A stretch of 42,957 bases of DNA from Candidatus Poribacteria bacterium (GTDB lineage Bacteria; Poribacteria; WGA-4E; WGA-3G). Within the stretch, counting starts at the first letter, position 1; each line of letters starts with the position of its first letter. The stretch covers positions 1 through 42,957 of the forward strand of contig JAJEGI010000066.1 in NCBI GenBank assembly GCA_022819945.1. Direction: 5' to 3'. Under the pieces are notes generated by a model. That model saw only the letters and a list, made by a program, of their open reading frames with translations. It did not search any database and was not told where the DNA came from. Shown here piece by piece: positions 1-7,411 of this stretch. A program made the position numbers and the translations under genes.

Positions 1-672
1 GCTACCCGGAATGAGTTCATGGCATTCGTCGTCTGTGAGTGCCAAAAACATACTTACGCCGTTCCGTTCGGTGATTCGCTTCTCGTTGCTTTCTTGAATC
101 TCTTTCCATCGGATCCGCTCTACCTCTTCGGAATAATCTTCAGGGGTATCTCCGCGGACTTCCCGCTGTGAGAAGTAACCTTTACCATCTCCCCACCACG
201 TCACATCTCGGTGCCAACTGGGTCCGTTCTCCTGTTTCCGTGGATTCGCCCACAGCAGCATACCACTAAACGTTAGGTCCTCAGGTTGGACCCCGTGGCA
301 CCAAGAGGCAACAAAATCTAAGAAATCCGAAGAACCGTGAAATTCGGCGAAACTTGACTCGCCGAACGCGGGATGGATGAGTCCTCGGATCGCCCACGGT
401 TCGCTGTGTGCAGCACGGTGGACGTAGCCCTTCGAGCAATCAATTACGTCGTAGACGTGCTCAGGGGCACACGCCTCGGTAACACGCCGTCCGGCCTCTC
501 GAAGAATGGGAATCCAAGGGTTATCAACAAAGTCGTTGATGATGACAAAACCGTGTTCCTTCAGATATGCCAGTCTTTCAGGTGTGGCACCCGGCGCAGA
601 AAGTTCAGGTTCAAAATCTGCAAACGCAGTCGCGCGATAAGTTTCCTTCGCTTGTGCTTCACTTGTGCTCAT
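1..672 (-). CDS. Phytanoyl-CoA dioxygenase (PhyH) family protein, 3' end cut by window edge
   Basis: An open frame of 224 codons runs from an ATG at 670-672 to the window edge without a stop, so the C-terminus is missing. GGAGG lies about 8 bases before the ATG. The protein has the double-stranded beta-helix features of non-haem Fe(II)/2-oxoglutarate oxygenases of the PhyH family: WHRDVTWWG carries the HxD iron ligands (H154, D156), and HELIPGS at the truncated end matches the segment where PhyH proteins read PGSHK. The distal His and the 2-oxoglutarate Arg would lie beyond the window. There is no signal peptide, so it is probably cytosolic. The substrate is unknown; the family hydroxylates many small molecules besides phytanoyl-CoA. 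It is one of five PhyH genes in the window but is not close in sequence to the tandem pair at 2439-4204. Confidence 0.85.
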   Translation of the reverse strand, partial: MSTSEAQAKETYRATAFADFEPELSAPGATPERLAYLKEHGFVIINDFVDNPWIPILREAGRRVTEACAPEHVYDVIDCSKGYVHRAAHSEPWAIRGLIHPAFGESSFAEFHGSSDFLDFVASWCHGVQPEDLTFSGMLLWANPRKQENGPSWHRDVTWWGDGKGYFSQREVRGDTPEDYSEEVERIRWKEIQESNEKRITERNGVSMFLALTDDECHELIPGS

Positions 673-740
673 TATCGTTCCTCCGTGTTAGGCAGTTACT
701 TTGAATGCGTACGCTATCCTCATACACTTCGCAGTAACTT

Positions 741-770
741 ATTCTATCACATCTTAACATATTTGCTCAA
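741..770 (-). promoter_or_regulatory. Sigma-70-like promoter for the partial PhyH gene
   Basis: Read on the minus strand, TTGAGC (765-770) and TAGAAT (741-746) are separated by 18 bases, about 70 bases upstream of the PhyH start codon at 672. The surroundings are AT-rich. Assigned by consensus only. Confidence 0.5.
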
Positions 771-860
771 ATTTAAAATGGTAATTCATACTACTTACTA
801 TCTGAATCACGGATAGTGGAAGGAAAGCATTAGGGGTAGGAAAAATTAGGTGGATTTTTA

Positions 861-896
861 GAATGGGCACGCGGAATGATTACGGCGCACCCATTC
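861..896 (-). terminator. Hairpin between FGE-like gene and PhyH gene, possible terminator
   Basis: GAATGGG (861-867) pairs with CCCATTC (890-896), and an inner CGC/GCG extends the stem after a two-base mismatch. It lies just past the stop of the FGE-like gene (909), on the same strand, followed by a weak T run. It could terminate that transcript, but the T tract is poor, so it may instead be a dispersed palindrome. Confidence 0.35.
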
Positions 897-908
897 AGGT
901 TTACGCGA

Positions 909-2030
909 TTAGCAGCCATCTGACAAAATAATGTCGTCTACATTTTCTGTAACGCGTTCCTTGAAGAAACGCAGCTTCTCAAAAACACTTTCATTGCTAT
1001 GCTCGAAATGGACTTCAAGATAGAGCCGCCACAGCCGAAGAATTAGGTCATGGTAGATCATCGGTGCTTCGTCCGGTATATCTTCAATGCCCTCGGGACC
1101 GACCTCACGCAGCACACGGATAAGTTCCTGCTCGAATGTCCGGGGATATCCGGTATTGTACGTCACAATGTCAGCGAGTTTGGCATCGAGGTTAACAGGG
1201 GTCGTATAACCTTTTGACACACTATAGAATGCACTATCAAACTGACCACACATCTCATCAGACAGCCACGCAGCTATATCAGTTGCGACCTTCATTGACT
1301 TGGTCTCTGTTTTTGGGAGAACGCAACGGAAACCGAGGGTCCCCATACCATCATCTGCCGGGTGTTGGCTTCTTTTTGCAACTTGGATATCTTTAGCACC
1401 ACCAAACCAAGAACCGCCACGCATTCTATGATACCTACCGTGGATATCGTCAACGTCTAACCTCTCCACGCACCATTCTGCAACGTTGCCCGCCATGTCA
1501 TATAAACCGTATGTGTTGGGTGCATAACTACCGACTTCCTTCGTCGGCGGGTTTCTGAAACTTGTTCTGCAGGTGTAACGGTTGTAGTTGGCTTTACGAC
1601 GAGGTTTAGCGTCGCCCCACGGATATTTTTTTGCCACCAAGGTGCCGCGCGCTGCTTTTTCCCATTGGGCTTCTGTTGGCAATTCTTTGCCCATCCATTC
1701 CGCGTAGGCTTTGGCGGCGAACCAACTGATGTCCACCACCGGATGATTCGCTTTTCCCTTTGGATACATATTCCCGTTCCATCCAGATAGGTAATCATCC
1801 CCTACAATTGAAGTTAAGGCTTTGTCTTTCTGCCACTGCGGGTTGGCATCAATAAATTTTCTGTATTGTGCGTTAGTGACTTCATACACGTCCATGTAAA
1901 ATGCGTCAACACCATCGCCTGCTGGGATTAGTGCCATCCCCTCTGGGACTTCAGGTGCACTCAGTTTTATTGCGAAAATGAGTAATGCGCTAAGGATTAA
2001 TCCGCTAAGGATTGAAGTTAGGGTTCTCAT
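909..2030 (-). CDS. Formylglycine-generating-enzyme-like (SUMF1/FGE-sulfatase domain) protein, membrane-anchored, lacking FGE cysteines
   Basis: The protein has 373 residues. An N-terminal hydrophobic stretch (about residues 5-25) looks like an uncleaved anchor or signal peptide. The FGE-sulfatase fold follows from about residue 27 to 240, with the family landmarks VPEGMALIPAG, DVYEVTNAQYRKFID, LPTEAQWEKAARG, YGLYDMAGNVAEW, RMRGGSW and LGFRCVLP. True FGE has two active-site cysteines in the segment after GGS; here that segment reads GGSWFGGAKDIQVAKR with no cysteine. It is therefore unlikely to convert sulfatase cysteines to formylglycine. It more likely belongs to the many FGE-fold proteins with structural, ligand-binding or other oxidative roles. 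About 120 C-terminal residues after the domain resemble nothing I recognise. GGAG precedes the ATG by 8-9 bases. Confidence 0.85.
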   Translation of the reverse strand: MRTLTSILSGLILSALLIFAIKLSAPEVPEGMALIPAGDGVDAFYMDVYEVTNAQYRKFIDANPQWQKDKALTSIVGDDYLSGWNGNMYPKGKANHPVVDISWFAAKAYAEWMGKELPTEAQWEKAARGTLVAKKYPWGDAKPRRKANYNRYTCRTSFRNPPTKEVGSYAPNTYGLYDMAGNVAEWCVERLDVDDIHGRYHRMRGGSWFGGAKDIQVAKRSQHPADDGMGTLGFRCVLPKTETKSMKVATDIAAWLSDEMCGQFDSAFYSVSKGYTTPVNLDAKLADIVTYNTGYPRTFEQELIRVLREVGPEGIEDIPDEAPMIYHDLILRLWRLYLEVHFEHSNESVFEKLRFFKERVTENVDDIILSDGC

Positions 2031-2160
2031 TTTAAGAATCTCCGTATTTTAGTACCGAACGCTGCCGTCTTTTCAGCAAGCGTGTCGGTGATGCTAATTT
2101 CCGCCTTCCCGTTTGATTTTTTAGGTTTGGAAGTGAAAATTAGCCGCATGCCTGTTATTT

Positions 2161-2194
2161 TGTGTCTATTTTTCTAATGTGTTTATTTTTCTAA
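2161..2194. repeat. 17-bp perfect-spaced tandem repeat
   Basis: TGTGTCTATTTTTCTAA (2161-2177) is followed directly by TGTGTTTATTTTTCTAA (2178-2194), with one mismatch. It lies about 130 bases upstream of the FGE-like start and 160 upstream of the PhyH promoter. It could be a double operator or simply a replication-slippage product. Confidence 0.5.
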
Positions 2195-2350
2195 TATTAT
2201 GCAACCAAGGACAGTTTAGTTTTCGGCTCCGTTTCGGCTACGTTGGGCGGTCTGCTCGGTCGTATCAGCAGTGTGGAACGCCAATTTTGAGTGAACTAAA
2301 AATCCTTGTGCTGAGACAATAGTAGCAATTATCGTGCCAATTGATTTTTC

Positions 2351-2378
2351 TTGACTTTTTCGCCAGATGTGCTACTAT
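2351..2378 (+). promoter_or_regulatory. Sigma-70-like promoter of the tandem PhyH genes
   Basis: TTGACT (2351-2356), 16 bases, TACTAT (2373-2378). The PhyH start codon at 2439 is about 55 bases downstream of the expected transcription start. This close match to consensus supports starting the first PhyH gene at 2439 rather than at the upstream in-frame codon at 2367, which would lie inside the promoter. Confidence 0.65.
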
Positions 2379-2438
2379 TTTTACAGCGGTTTAGCGAATT
2401 TTCCTTCACTACCGCAAACTCGGAAACAGGAGATAGTG

Positions 2439-3284
2439 ATGCACACAGAATCAACGCCACAGGATCGGCACTTCGGCTTGAGTGCGGACGAGTTAGCATA
2501 TTGGAACGAGAACGGTTACCTCGTCCGTTTGAACGTGTTCACCGCTGAAGAGAACGATGCGTTCCGTCAAGTCGCAGAAGACATTGTTGACGGAAAACGT
2601 CCGTTTCCGCCTGAACACATTGATCAGAACGCACTCGTCAGAGATGGAAAAGCAGAGCAGCAAGGCATCTATGCGATGCACAAAATCCATTTTCCGAGCT
2701 GCTACGACCCAGAGTTCCTCACACGTGTACGCGATCCGCGTCTCACCGACCCGATTGTTGACATCCTCGGTCCCGATATCCTCGGTATCAACACACTGTT
2801 TATCTGGAAGGCACCCAAGATTGGTCTCGGTTTCCAGTGGCATCAGGATAAGTTCTACTTCCGCACTCGGTTTAATACCGAAACGACTGTCGGCACATGG
2901 ACAGCGATTGATCCGGCGGATCGGGAGAACGGGTGTCTCTACGTTATCCCCGGTAGCCATAAATGGGATATTTTCCAACACGACGACCTCGAAGGTTCAC
3001 AGCAACGGGAATTCAAAATGGCACAGGGTGTCCGGGACGAAGACGGTGTTGCGGTAGAGGTACCACCCGGTGCGGTAATCTGGTTCCACAGCCATCTCCT
3101 GCATAAGAGCATGGACAATCATAGCCTGCGGTTCCGTCGGAGTTTCGTCTCCCATTACCTCAGTGCTCAAGCAGAATGGGCAAATGGTAGGAAGGGGCAA
3201 CCCGTCATGTGGGTCCGCGGTGAGACTTTCCCCGACAAGGTTCATGAGGTTGCGCGCGAAGTTATCCCCGTTTCCGAATGGTAA
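2439..3284 (+). CDS. Phytanoyl-CoA dioxygenase (PhyH) family protein, first of a tandem pair
   Basis: The protein has 281 residues. The start is the ATG with AGGAG 6 bases upstream; its sequence aligns from residue 1 with the following paralogue, which rules out the longer in-frame ORF. It is a complete PhyH domain: WHQDKFYF gives the HxD iron ligands H135 and D137, LYVIPGSHK the following strand, HSHLLHKS the distal His (H222), and NHSLRFRRS the Arg that would bind 2-oxoglutarate. It should be a cytosolic Fe(II)/2-oxoglutarate-dependent hydroxylase with unknown substrate. It is about 80% identical by eye to the gene at 3341-4204, from which it is separated by 56 bases, so the two are probably co-transcribed from the promoter at 2351. 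A short GC hairpin (TGAGGC/GCCTCA, 3296-3310) lies between them. Confidence 0.9.
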   Translation: MHTESTPQDRHFGLSADELAYWNENGYLVRLNVFTAEENDAFRQVAEDIVDGKRPFPPEHIDQNALVRDGKAEQQGIYAMHKIHFPSCYDPEFLTRVRDPRLTDPIVDILGPDILGINTLFIWKAPKIGLGFQWHQDKFYFRTRFNTETTVGTWTAIDPADRENGCLYVIPGSHKWDIFQHDDLEGSQQREFKMAQGVRDEDGVAVEVPPGAVIWFHSHLLHKSMDNHSLRFRRSFVSHYLSAQAEWANGRKGQPVMWVRGETFPDKVHEVAREVIPVSEW

Positions 3285-3340
3285 ACCTAAATCTCTGAGG
3301 CTTTGCCTCACTTCCATAACTATAGGAATAGGAAATAAGA

Positions 3341-4204
3341 ATGCGTACAGAATCGGTCCCACAGGAACGGACTTTTGGCTTGAACCCAGATGAGTTGGCA
3401 CACTGGAGCGAAAACGGCTATCTCGTCCGTTTGAATGTGTTCACGGCTGAAGAGAACGACGTACTTCGTCAAGTCGCTGAAGACGTTGTCGATGGAAAAC
3501 GTCCGTATCCGTCTACAAACATCAATCAAAATGCACTTGTCAGAGATGGGAAAATAAAAAAACAAGGCATCTATGGGATACACAAGATTCATCATCCGAG
3601 TTGCTACTGTCCGGAGTTCCTTGCTCGTGTCCGCGACCCGCGTCTGACCGATCCGCTCGTTGACATCCTCGGTCCAGATATTCTCGGCATCAACAATCTG
3701 TTTATTTGGAAGGCACCGAAGATCGGTCTCGGCTTCCCGTGGCATCAGGACAAGTTCTACTTCCGCAACCGGTTTAATACCGAAACGACGGTCGGGACGT
3801 GGACGGCTATTGATCCCGCTGACCGAGAAAACGGTTGTCTTTACGTTGTTCCGGGCAGCCATAAGTCGGATATTTTTGAGCACGACGATCTTGAGGGTTC
3901 ACAGCAACAGGAGTTCAAGTTGGCGCGCGGTGTCCGCGACGCAGATGGTGTAGCGGTGGAAGTCCCGCCCGGTGCGGTGATTTGGTTTCACAGTCATCTC
4001 CTGCATAAGAGTACGGACAACCATAGTCTACGCTTCCGCCGTAGTTATGTTGTTCACTACCTCAGTGCGCAAGCGGAATGGGCACACCCTGGTGCCCGCA
4101 ATAATAGGACGAGACAGCCCGTCGTATGGATTCGCGGTGAGACTTTTCCTGACAAAGTTCACGAAGTCGAACGCGAAATCCTACCTGTTTCTGAATCGGA
4201 TTGA
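3341..4204 (+). CDS. Phytanoyl-CoA dioxygenase (PhyH) family protein, second of a tandem pair
   Basis: The protein has 287 residues with AGGAA about 6 bases before the ATG. It aligns end to end with the preceding gene: in the first 150 residues I count 28 differences, roughly 81% identity. The iron ligands H135 and D137 (PWHQDKFYF), the distal His in HSHLLHKS and the Arg in NHSLRFRRS are all kept, so both copies look catalytically competent. Differences cluster at residues 57-80, near the mouth of such barrels in relatives. A six-residue insertion near the C-terminus (PGARNN region) is specific to this copy. Recent tandem duplication with early divergence is the simplest reading. The substrate is unknown. 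Confidence 0.9.
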   Translation: MRTESVPQERTFGLNPDELAHWSENGYLVRLNVFTAEENDVLRQVAEDVVDGKRPYPSTNINQNALVRDGKIKKQGIYGIHKIHHPSCYCPEFLARVRDPRLTDPLVDILGPDILGINNLFIWKAPKIGLGFPWHQDKFYFRNRFNTETTVGTWTAIDPADRENGCLYVVPGSHKSDIFEHDDLEGSQQQEFKLARGVRDADGVAVEVPPGAVIWFHSHLLHKSTDNHSLRFRRSYVVHYLSAQAEWAHPGARNNRTRQPVVWIRGETFPDKVHEVEREILPVSESD

Positions 4205-4252
4205 ACTTATATACAAATCAGGGGGTCCATTGAAATTTTAGGTTGACTTTGT

Positions 4253-4286
4253 AAAACTGTACGAAGTTAGCATATAACACAGTTTT
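4253..4286. terminator. Bidirectional terminator-like hairpin between convergent genes
   Basis: AAAACTGT (4253-4260) and ACAGTTTT (4279-4286) form a perfect 8-bp stem with an 18-base loop, between the PhyH stop (4204, plus) and the CD-NTase stop (4290, minus). The A/T outer arms would give U runs in both directions. The loop is long, so efficiency is uncertain. Confidence 0.4.
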
Positions 4287-4289
4287 AGA

Positions 4290-5564
4290 TTACTGTGTAG
4301 GTACTATGGGGGTTCCTGTTACCGCCAGAGTAGAACCGGACTCTCCGTTCCGCTTAGAGAGATTCTGTAGCCCTTCTTTGATAATTTGTTCGCCTAAGTA
4401 GGATTTTAGTGATTTTTCAACACTGTGAATATCGCTCAGTTCCAACGCCTCGGTCAGGTCGTGCTGTACCTGATTAAGCCAATCCATGAAACACTCTTTT
4501 CGGATCGGATGCTCCTGCCATTTAGCTGCGAAGTTCTCAAATGGATTCACGGGATTGCGTATGAGAGTTGCTCCGTTATCATAATATTCAATATAGTGCG
4601 GCATTTGTGTTAAAATCTTCAGTAGCGTTTGTTGAAGGTCGCCCTCGTTGTAGTAGGCATGCGCCGCAAGCGTTGTAATGATGATAGAGGATGGTTTAGC
4701 CTTTTCATCGTAAACAGGTTGATTTTTATCAAACCAAATGTCGCGGTGCCGCTGCAGTATCTGAATTGCTCGCTGAAGAGGAGTCTTCATTTTATACTCG
4801 GGTAAGTTGCCAACCTGCCTTCGGATCGCGTTAACTCTTTTTTTCATGCGACTTCGGAACCATTCTGCATACCCTTTTGGATTACTTCGGGGCCAGTCAG
4901 GAGCGATCTGGGAGTAATTGGCAAGAGTAGTGTCCGTAATTGCAATAGTGGAATCCGACCAGATAGAAGGTGAGTGCCCCCTCGATTCAAGGAATATTTT
5001 GAACGGTTCGGCATCTGAGATTGCAGGTAAGATATCCACGTGGAACTGAGCACCATCGGTGTAATTCAGTGTCCAGCAACGCCGACTTTCTTCAGGTCGA
5101 GAATTTATGTTGTTAGCCTGGGCATAAGACTTGATTTCTGCACCAACTAAATACTTTAGTTTCTCTTGACTTATCTCGGTTTTCTGGAGACTCAACTCAC
5201 TGACAAGGTCCAGGTCATACTCTTCAGCACCAGAAATGGGTTTTATAACTGTACCGAGCAGAAAAGATCCCTGTGGATAAATTTTAGGCATGTAGCAAGC
5301 AACTATAGATTCATCTCGTTCCAGCCACGCGTTGATCGATTGGTAACGCTTTACAACTTGGGTATAGTGGCTTTCAGAGATGTCTAATGTGTCGGCTATG
5401 GTCTCAAGCAGCGGACTGGCCTGCGCGGGGTAAGTAGGTATATGAAATTCTTCTGTCCCGCGTTCACGCCTCTCACGGACAACTTTGTCTACTGCCTGTT
5501 TGACCTGGCGTTTTGTGAGTTTCCCTCGCTTCGGGGGGTACTTAACAATTCTTTGTCTTGCCAT
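4290..5564 (-). CDS. CD-NTase (CBASS-type cyclic oligonucleotide synthase, SMODS family)
   Basis: The protein has 424 residues; GGGAGG precedes the ATG by 7-8 bases. It has the polymerase-beta-like nucleotidyltransferase core of cGAS/DncV-like enzymes: YPQGSFLLGT holds the G99-S100 helix, EEYDLDLV the metal-binding D117 and D119, and FHVDILPAI the third acid D177. An alpha-helical C-terminal half follows (about residues 230-390), as in the family. Family members make cyclic di- or trinucleotides after phage infection and activate a linked effector. The product here cannot be read from sequence. The gene sits 33 bases after the TIR-like gene on the same strand, so the two probably form an operon. 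No Cap2/Cap3 (E1/E2/JAB) genes are nearby, which fits a minimal type I layout. Confidence 0.85.
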   Translation of the reverse strand: MARQRIVKYPPKRGKLTKRQVKQAVDKVVRERRERGTEEFHIPTYPAQASPLLETIADTLDISESHYTQVVKRYQSINAWLERDESIVACYMPKIYPQGSFLLGTVIKPISGAEEYDLDLVSELSLQKTEISQEKLKYLVGAEIKSYAQANNINSRPEESRRCWTLNYTDGAQFHVDILPAISDAEPFKIFLESRGHSPSIWSDSTIAITDTTLANYSQIAPDWPRSNPKGYAEWFRSRMKKRVNAIRRQVGNLPEYKMKTPLQRAIQILQRHRDIWFDKNQPVYDEKAKPSSIIITTLAAHAYYNEGDLQQTLLKILTQMPHYIEYYDNGATLIRNPVNPFENFAAKWQEHPIRKECFMDWLNQVQHDLTEALELSDIHSVEKSLKSYLGEQIIKEGLQNLSKRNGESGSTLAVTGTPIVPTQ

Positions 5565-5597
5565 CTGGATTACCTCCCTGAATCACATTTCAATAGG

Positions 5598-6218
5598 TTA
5601 CTTGTCATTGGCTTCCTGCCATGCCGCAATTACCAAAAGATAATCGTTAAAAATCAAGTCTTCAGCATCTAATTGACACTCTTCGGCTGTTTGAGGCAGA
5701 TCCCTCAAAAAAGTTTGGTAACGTTCCCAAATGATGTTTCCACCTGGGATCGTCTGTCTGTCCGAGGCAGTACGGAGCCAATTTCGGATGACCCTGATAA
5801 TGGCTTCTATATCATTGTGGTGCACATGAATGTCTTGTCCAGCGATATCGGAAATAAACTGTTGATACCGATATGGGATTTTATCCAGGACGAGACATTT
5901 CTTCTTTTTGTGTTTTCCAATTCCAAATTTCTTTGCGCCCAAGAAAATCCCGAGTTCCAGAGGCATATTAAATCGAGGTAACTCTGAAACTTCGTCTAAT
6001 TCTGTTCTGGAAATATCATGAATTCCATAGCGGCAATTCGCAATAATGGTGTAAATCTTATCAATACGGACCTGACTCGCATCTTCCTCTTCAAGGGCAC
6101 ACCGGGCAATGAAACCGCAATCATGTACCGTGAATACCATCGCATCAAACAAAGGTTTATATGCTAAATCAAACGGGCAATTGATGAAAACATTATCGTT
6201 GTAGTGGATTGATCTCAT
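5598..6218 (-). CDS. TIR-like / deoxyribosyltransferase-like effector next to CD-NTase
   Basis: The protein has 206 residues from an ATG preceded by AAGGA; a TTG at 6275 would add 19 basic residues (start uncertain). It begins with a Rossmann-like strand and loop, NVFINCPFD, then a helix (AYKPLFDAMVF), then HDISRTELD, then NMPLELGIFLG. In that last motif the Glu (residue 88 from this start) sits where TIR and nucleoside deoxyribosyltransferase-like enzymes keep the catalytic Glu. I infer an NAD- or nucleotide-cleaving effector. It precedes the CD-NTase by 33 bases. I see no SAVED, STING or other cyclic-nucleotide sensor domain, and the C-terminal 50 residues (DIEAIIRVIRNWLR onward) are helical. 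Alternatives are a stand-alone nucleotide hydrolase or a sensor of a different signal. Confidence 0.7.
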   Translation of the reverse strand: MRSIHYNDNVFINCPFDLAYKPLFDAMVFTVHDCGFIARCALEEEDASQVRIDKIYTIIANCRYGIHDISRTELDEVSELPRFNMPLELGIFLGAKKFGIGKHKKKKCLVLDKIPYRYQQFISDIAGQDIHVHHNDIEAIIRVIRNWLRTASDRQTIPGGNIIWERYQTFLRDLPQTAEECQLDAEDLIFNDYLLVIAAWQEANDK

Positions 6219-6275
6219 ACGTCCTTGTGGTCGCTTTGGATTTCGGATAGGTTTTCGCAATGTGAAATTGTCCAA

Positions 6276-6511
6276 CCTCTAACAATTATGCCATAAATCT
6301 ATCAGGAGATCAAACTATTTTTGTGACTTTTTTAGGGATGTTTCGTTTTCGATGTTTAGTCCCGTAGGGTTTATTTGCTTGGGTATTTTTTCAGCATGTC
6401 TATAGCAGCGTGTAGCCAAAAAAGATCTAAGCCCTGTAAGGGCGGCATTTGTAACCTTTGCTACCAAAGTTGCCGCGAAAAACCTCTAAATTGACACTTA
6501 TGCATGTTTAA
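6276..6511. other. Gap inside the defence cluster, with small hairpin
   Basis: This 236-base gap breaks the otherwise tight minus-strand run. It contains GCCCT-gta-AGGGC (6431-6443), a short palindrome not followed by a T tract in either direction, and no ORF I can support. It may hold the promoter of the TIR-like/CD-NTase pair, but I could not identify a convincing one. Confidence 0.4.
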
Positions 6512-7351
6512 TTATGATATACCTGTTGATTCTGGCTTCAATTCCCTCAGTATCACGTTTACATCTTCATCAGGAATTTGATCCAATTTTGCAAATTTGA
6601 ACAGATTTTCGCCAAGTATATTGGAGAACCCCACTGAGTTGACGAATCCAGGAAATTGAGGCGGTGTATCTCCCTTACCCCATAGGCTTGTAGATAAAGC
6701 ACCTAAATACAAGTCCCGAATTTTGTTCATAAGCGCGTTGTTAGGGTTAATGAGTCCTTTATCGAGAACTTCAAAACAATCTGTGAGGATCGAAGATAAG
6801 TTGTGGTTAACATTTGGGTTACCGAAATTATCTAAGTCAATTTGGTCTGCATTCATAAATAATTTTATAAGGCAAAGTTGGCGATAACTTAGTTCATCAA
6901 GAATCTTTAATATTCGACGATATGTATCTATATCTAAATCAGAATCAAAACGTACATTTTCTGTTAAATTCGCCATAAATTTTATTTTTGGTTCTTCTGT
7001 TGTATCCATTACTTTTTTCAGAGTAGATTCTACGACTTCCTCCATGTTGGATCGGTTTGTAGGCGTTTCTTCAAAAAATCCATCCTCACGGTATTTTTCA
7101 CCTCTTGCTAATCTTTGCGCTATACCTTCCGCCGCTTGTTTTCCCCATACATATAGTCTTTCAGATTGTCTTCGACTAATGAGTAATGGAATAAATCTGT
7201 CTAACCCCCATTTAGCAATCACCGAAATAGCTGCCGCGGATATCCCAGTAGGATCACCAATAGCAAATCCTGCAGCAGGACCAAACACTTGGCTAATTAA
7301 TTCTGATGACGCGGATTCCTTCACATTTTCTTCTGGTTTCATAAGATCCAT
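6512..7351 (-). CDS. Conserved hypothetical protein of a defence cluster, hydrophobic N-terminal segment
   Basis: The protein has 279 residues, with GGAGG 7 bases before the ATG. I do not recognise a named domain. Residues about 22-60 are hydrophobic and Gly/Ala-rich, ending in GLDRFIPLLISRRQSERL, and could be a membrane-associating hairpin. The rest is predicted helical and charged, with a conserved-looking stretch ending LSYRQLCLIKLF. It is 60 bases downstream of the restriction-methylase gene and upstream of the TIR-like and CD-NTase genes, all on the same strand. That position suggests a defence role, for example a membrane-acting effector or an accessory protein. It has some resemblance in layout to abortive-infection proteins (hydrophobic hairpin plus helical body), but I cannot assign a family. 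Confidence 0.7.
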   Translation of the reverse strand: MDLMKPEENVKESASSELISQVFGPAAGFAIGDPTGISAAAISVIAKWGLDRFIPLLISRRQSERLYVWGKQAAEGIAQRLARGEKYREDGFFEETPTNRSNMEEVVESTLKKVMDTTEEPKIKFMANLTENVRFDSDLDIDTYRRILKILDELSYRQLCLIKLFMNADQIDLDNFGNPNVNHNLSSILTDCFEVLDKGLINPNNALMNKIRDLYLGALSTSLWGKGDTPPQFPGFVNSVGFSNILGENLFKFAKLDQIPDEDVNVILRELKPESTGIS

Positions 7352-7411
7352 TTCAGTGCCTCCATTATTATAGATTTGAACCCCGTTGAGTCCGGAATTT
7401 TAATCACAAAC

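Larger units (their letters stand above)
2031..2438. other. Divergent intergenic region with tandem repeat and promoter
   Basis: This 408-base gap separates the minus-strand FGE-like gene from the plus-strand PhyH pair. I see a 17-bp tandem repeat (2161-2194) and a plus-strand promoter (2351-2378), both listed separately. No coding frame with a ribosome binding site and family resemblance was seen. In-frame codons upstream of 2439 exist (from 2367) but are judged untranslated. Confidence 0.6.

Noticed and set aside
373..816. Plus-strand ORF of 147 residues
   Set aside because: It is antisense to the partial PhyH gene, whose frame has the HxD motif, a ribosome site and a promoter.
909..2030. 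Sulfatase-maturing FGE
   Set aside because: The cysteines needed for formylglycine formation are absent in the segment after GGSW.
2493..2981. Antisense ORF of 162 residues inside the first PhyH gene, with a similar one (3320-3883) in the second
   Set aside because: The two antisense products resemble each other only because the sense genes are paralogues; there is no ribosome site or known family, and the sense frame has all catalytic motifs.
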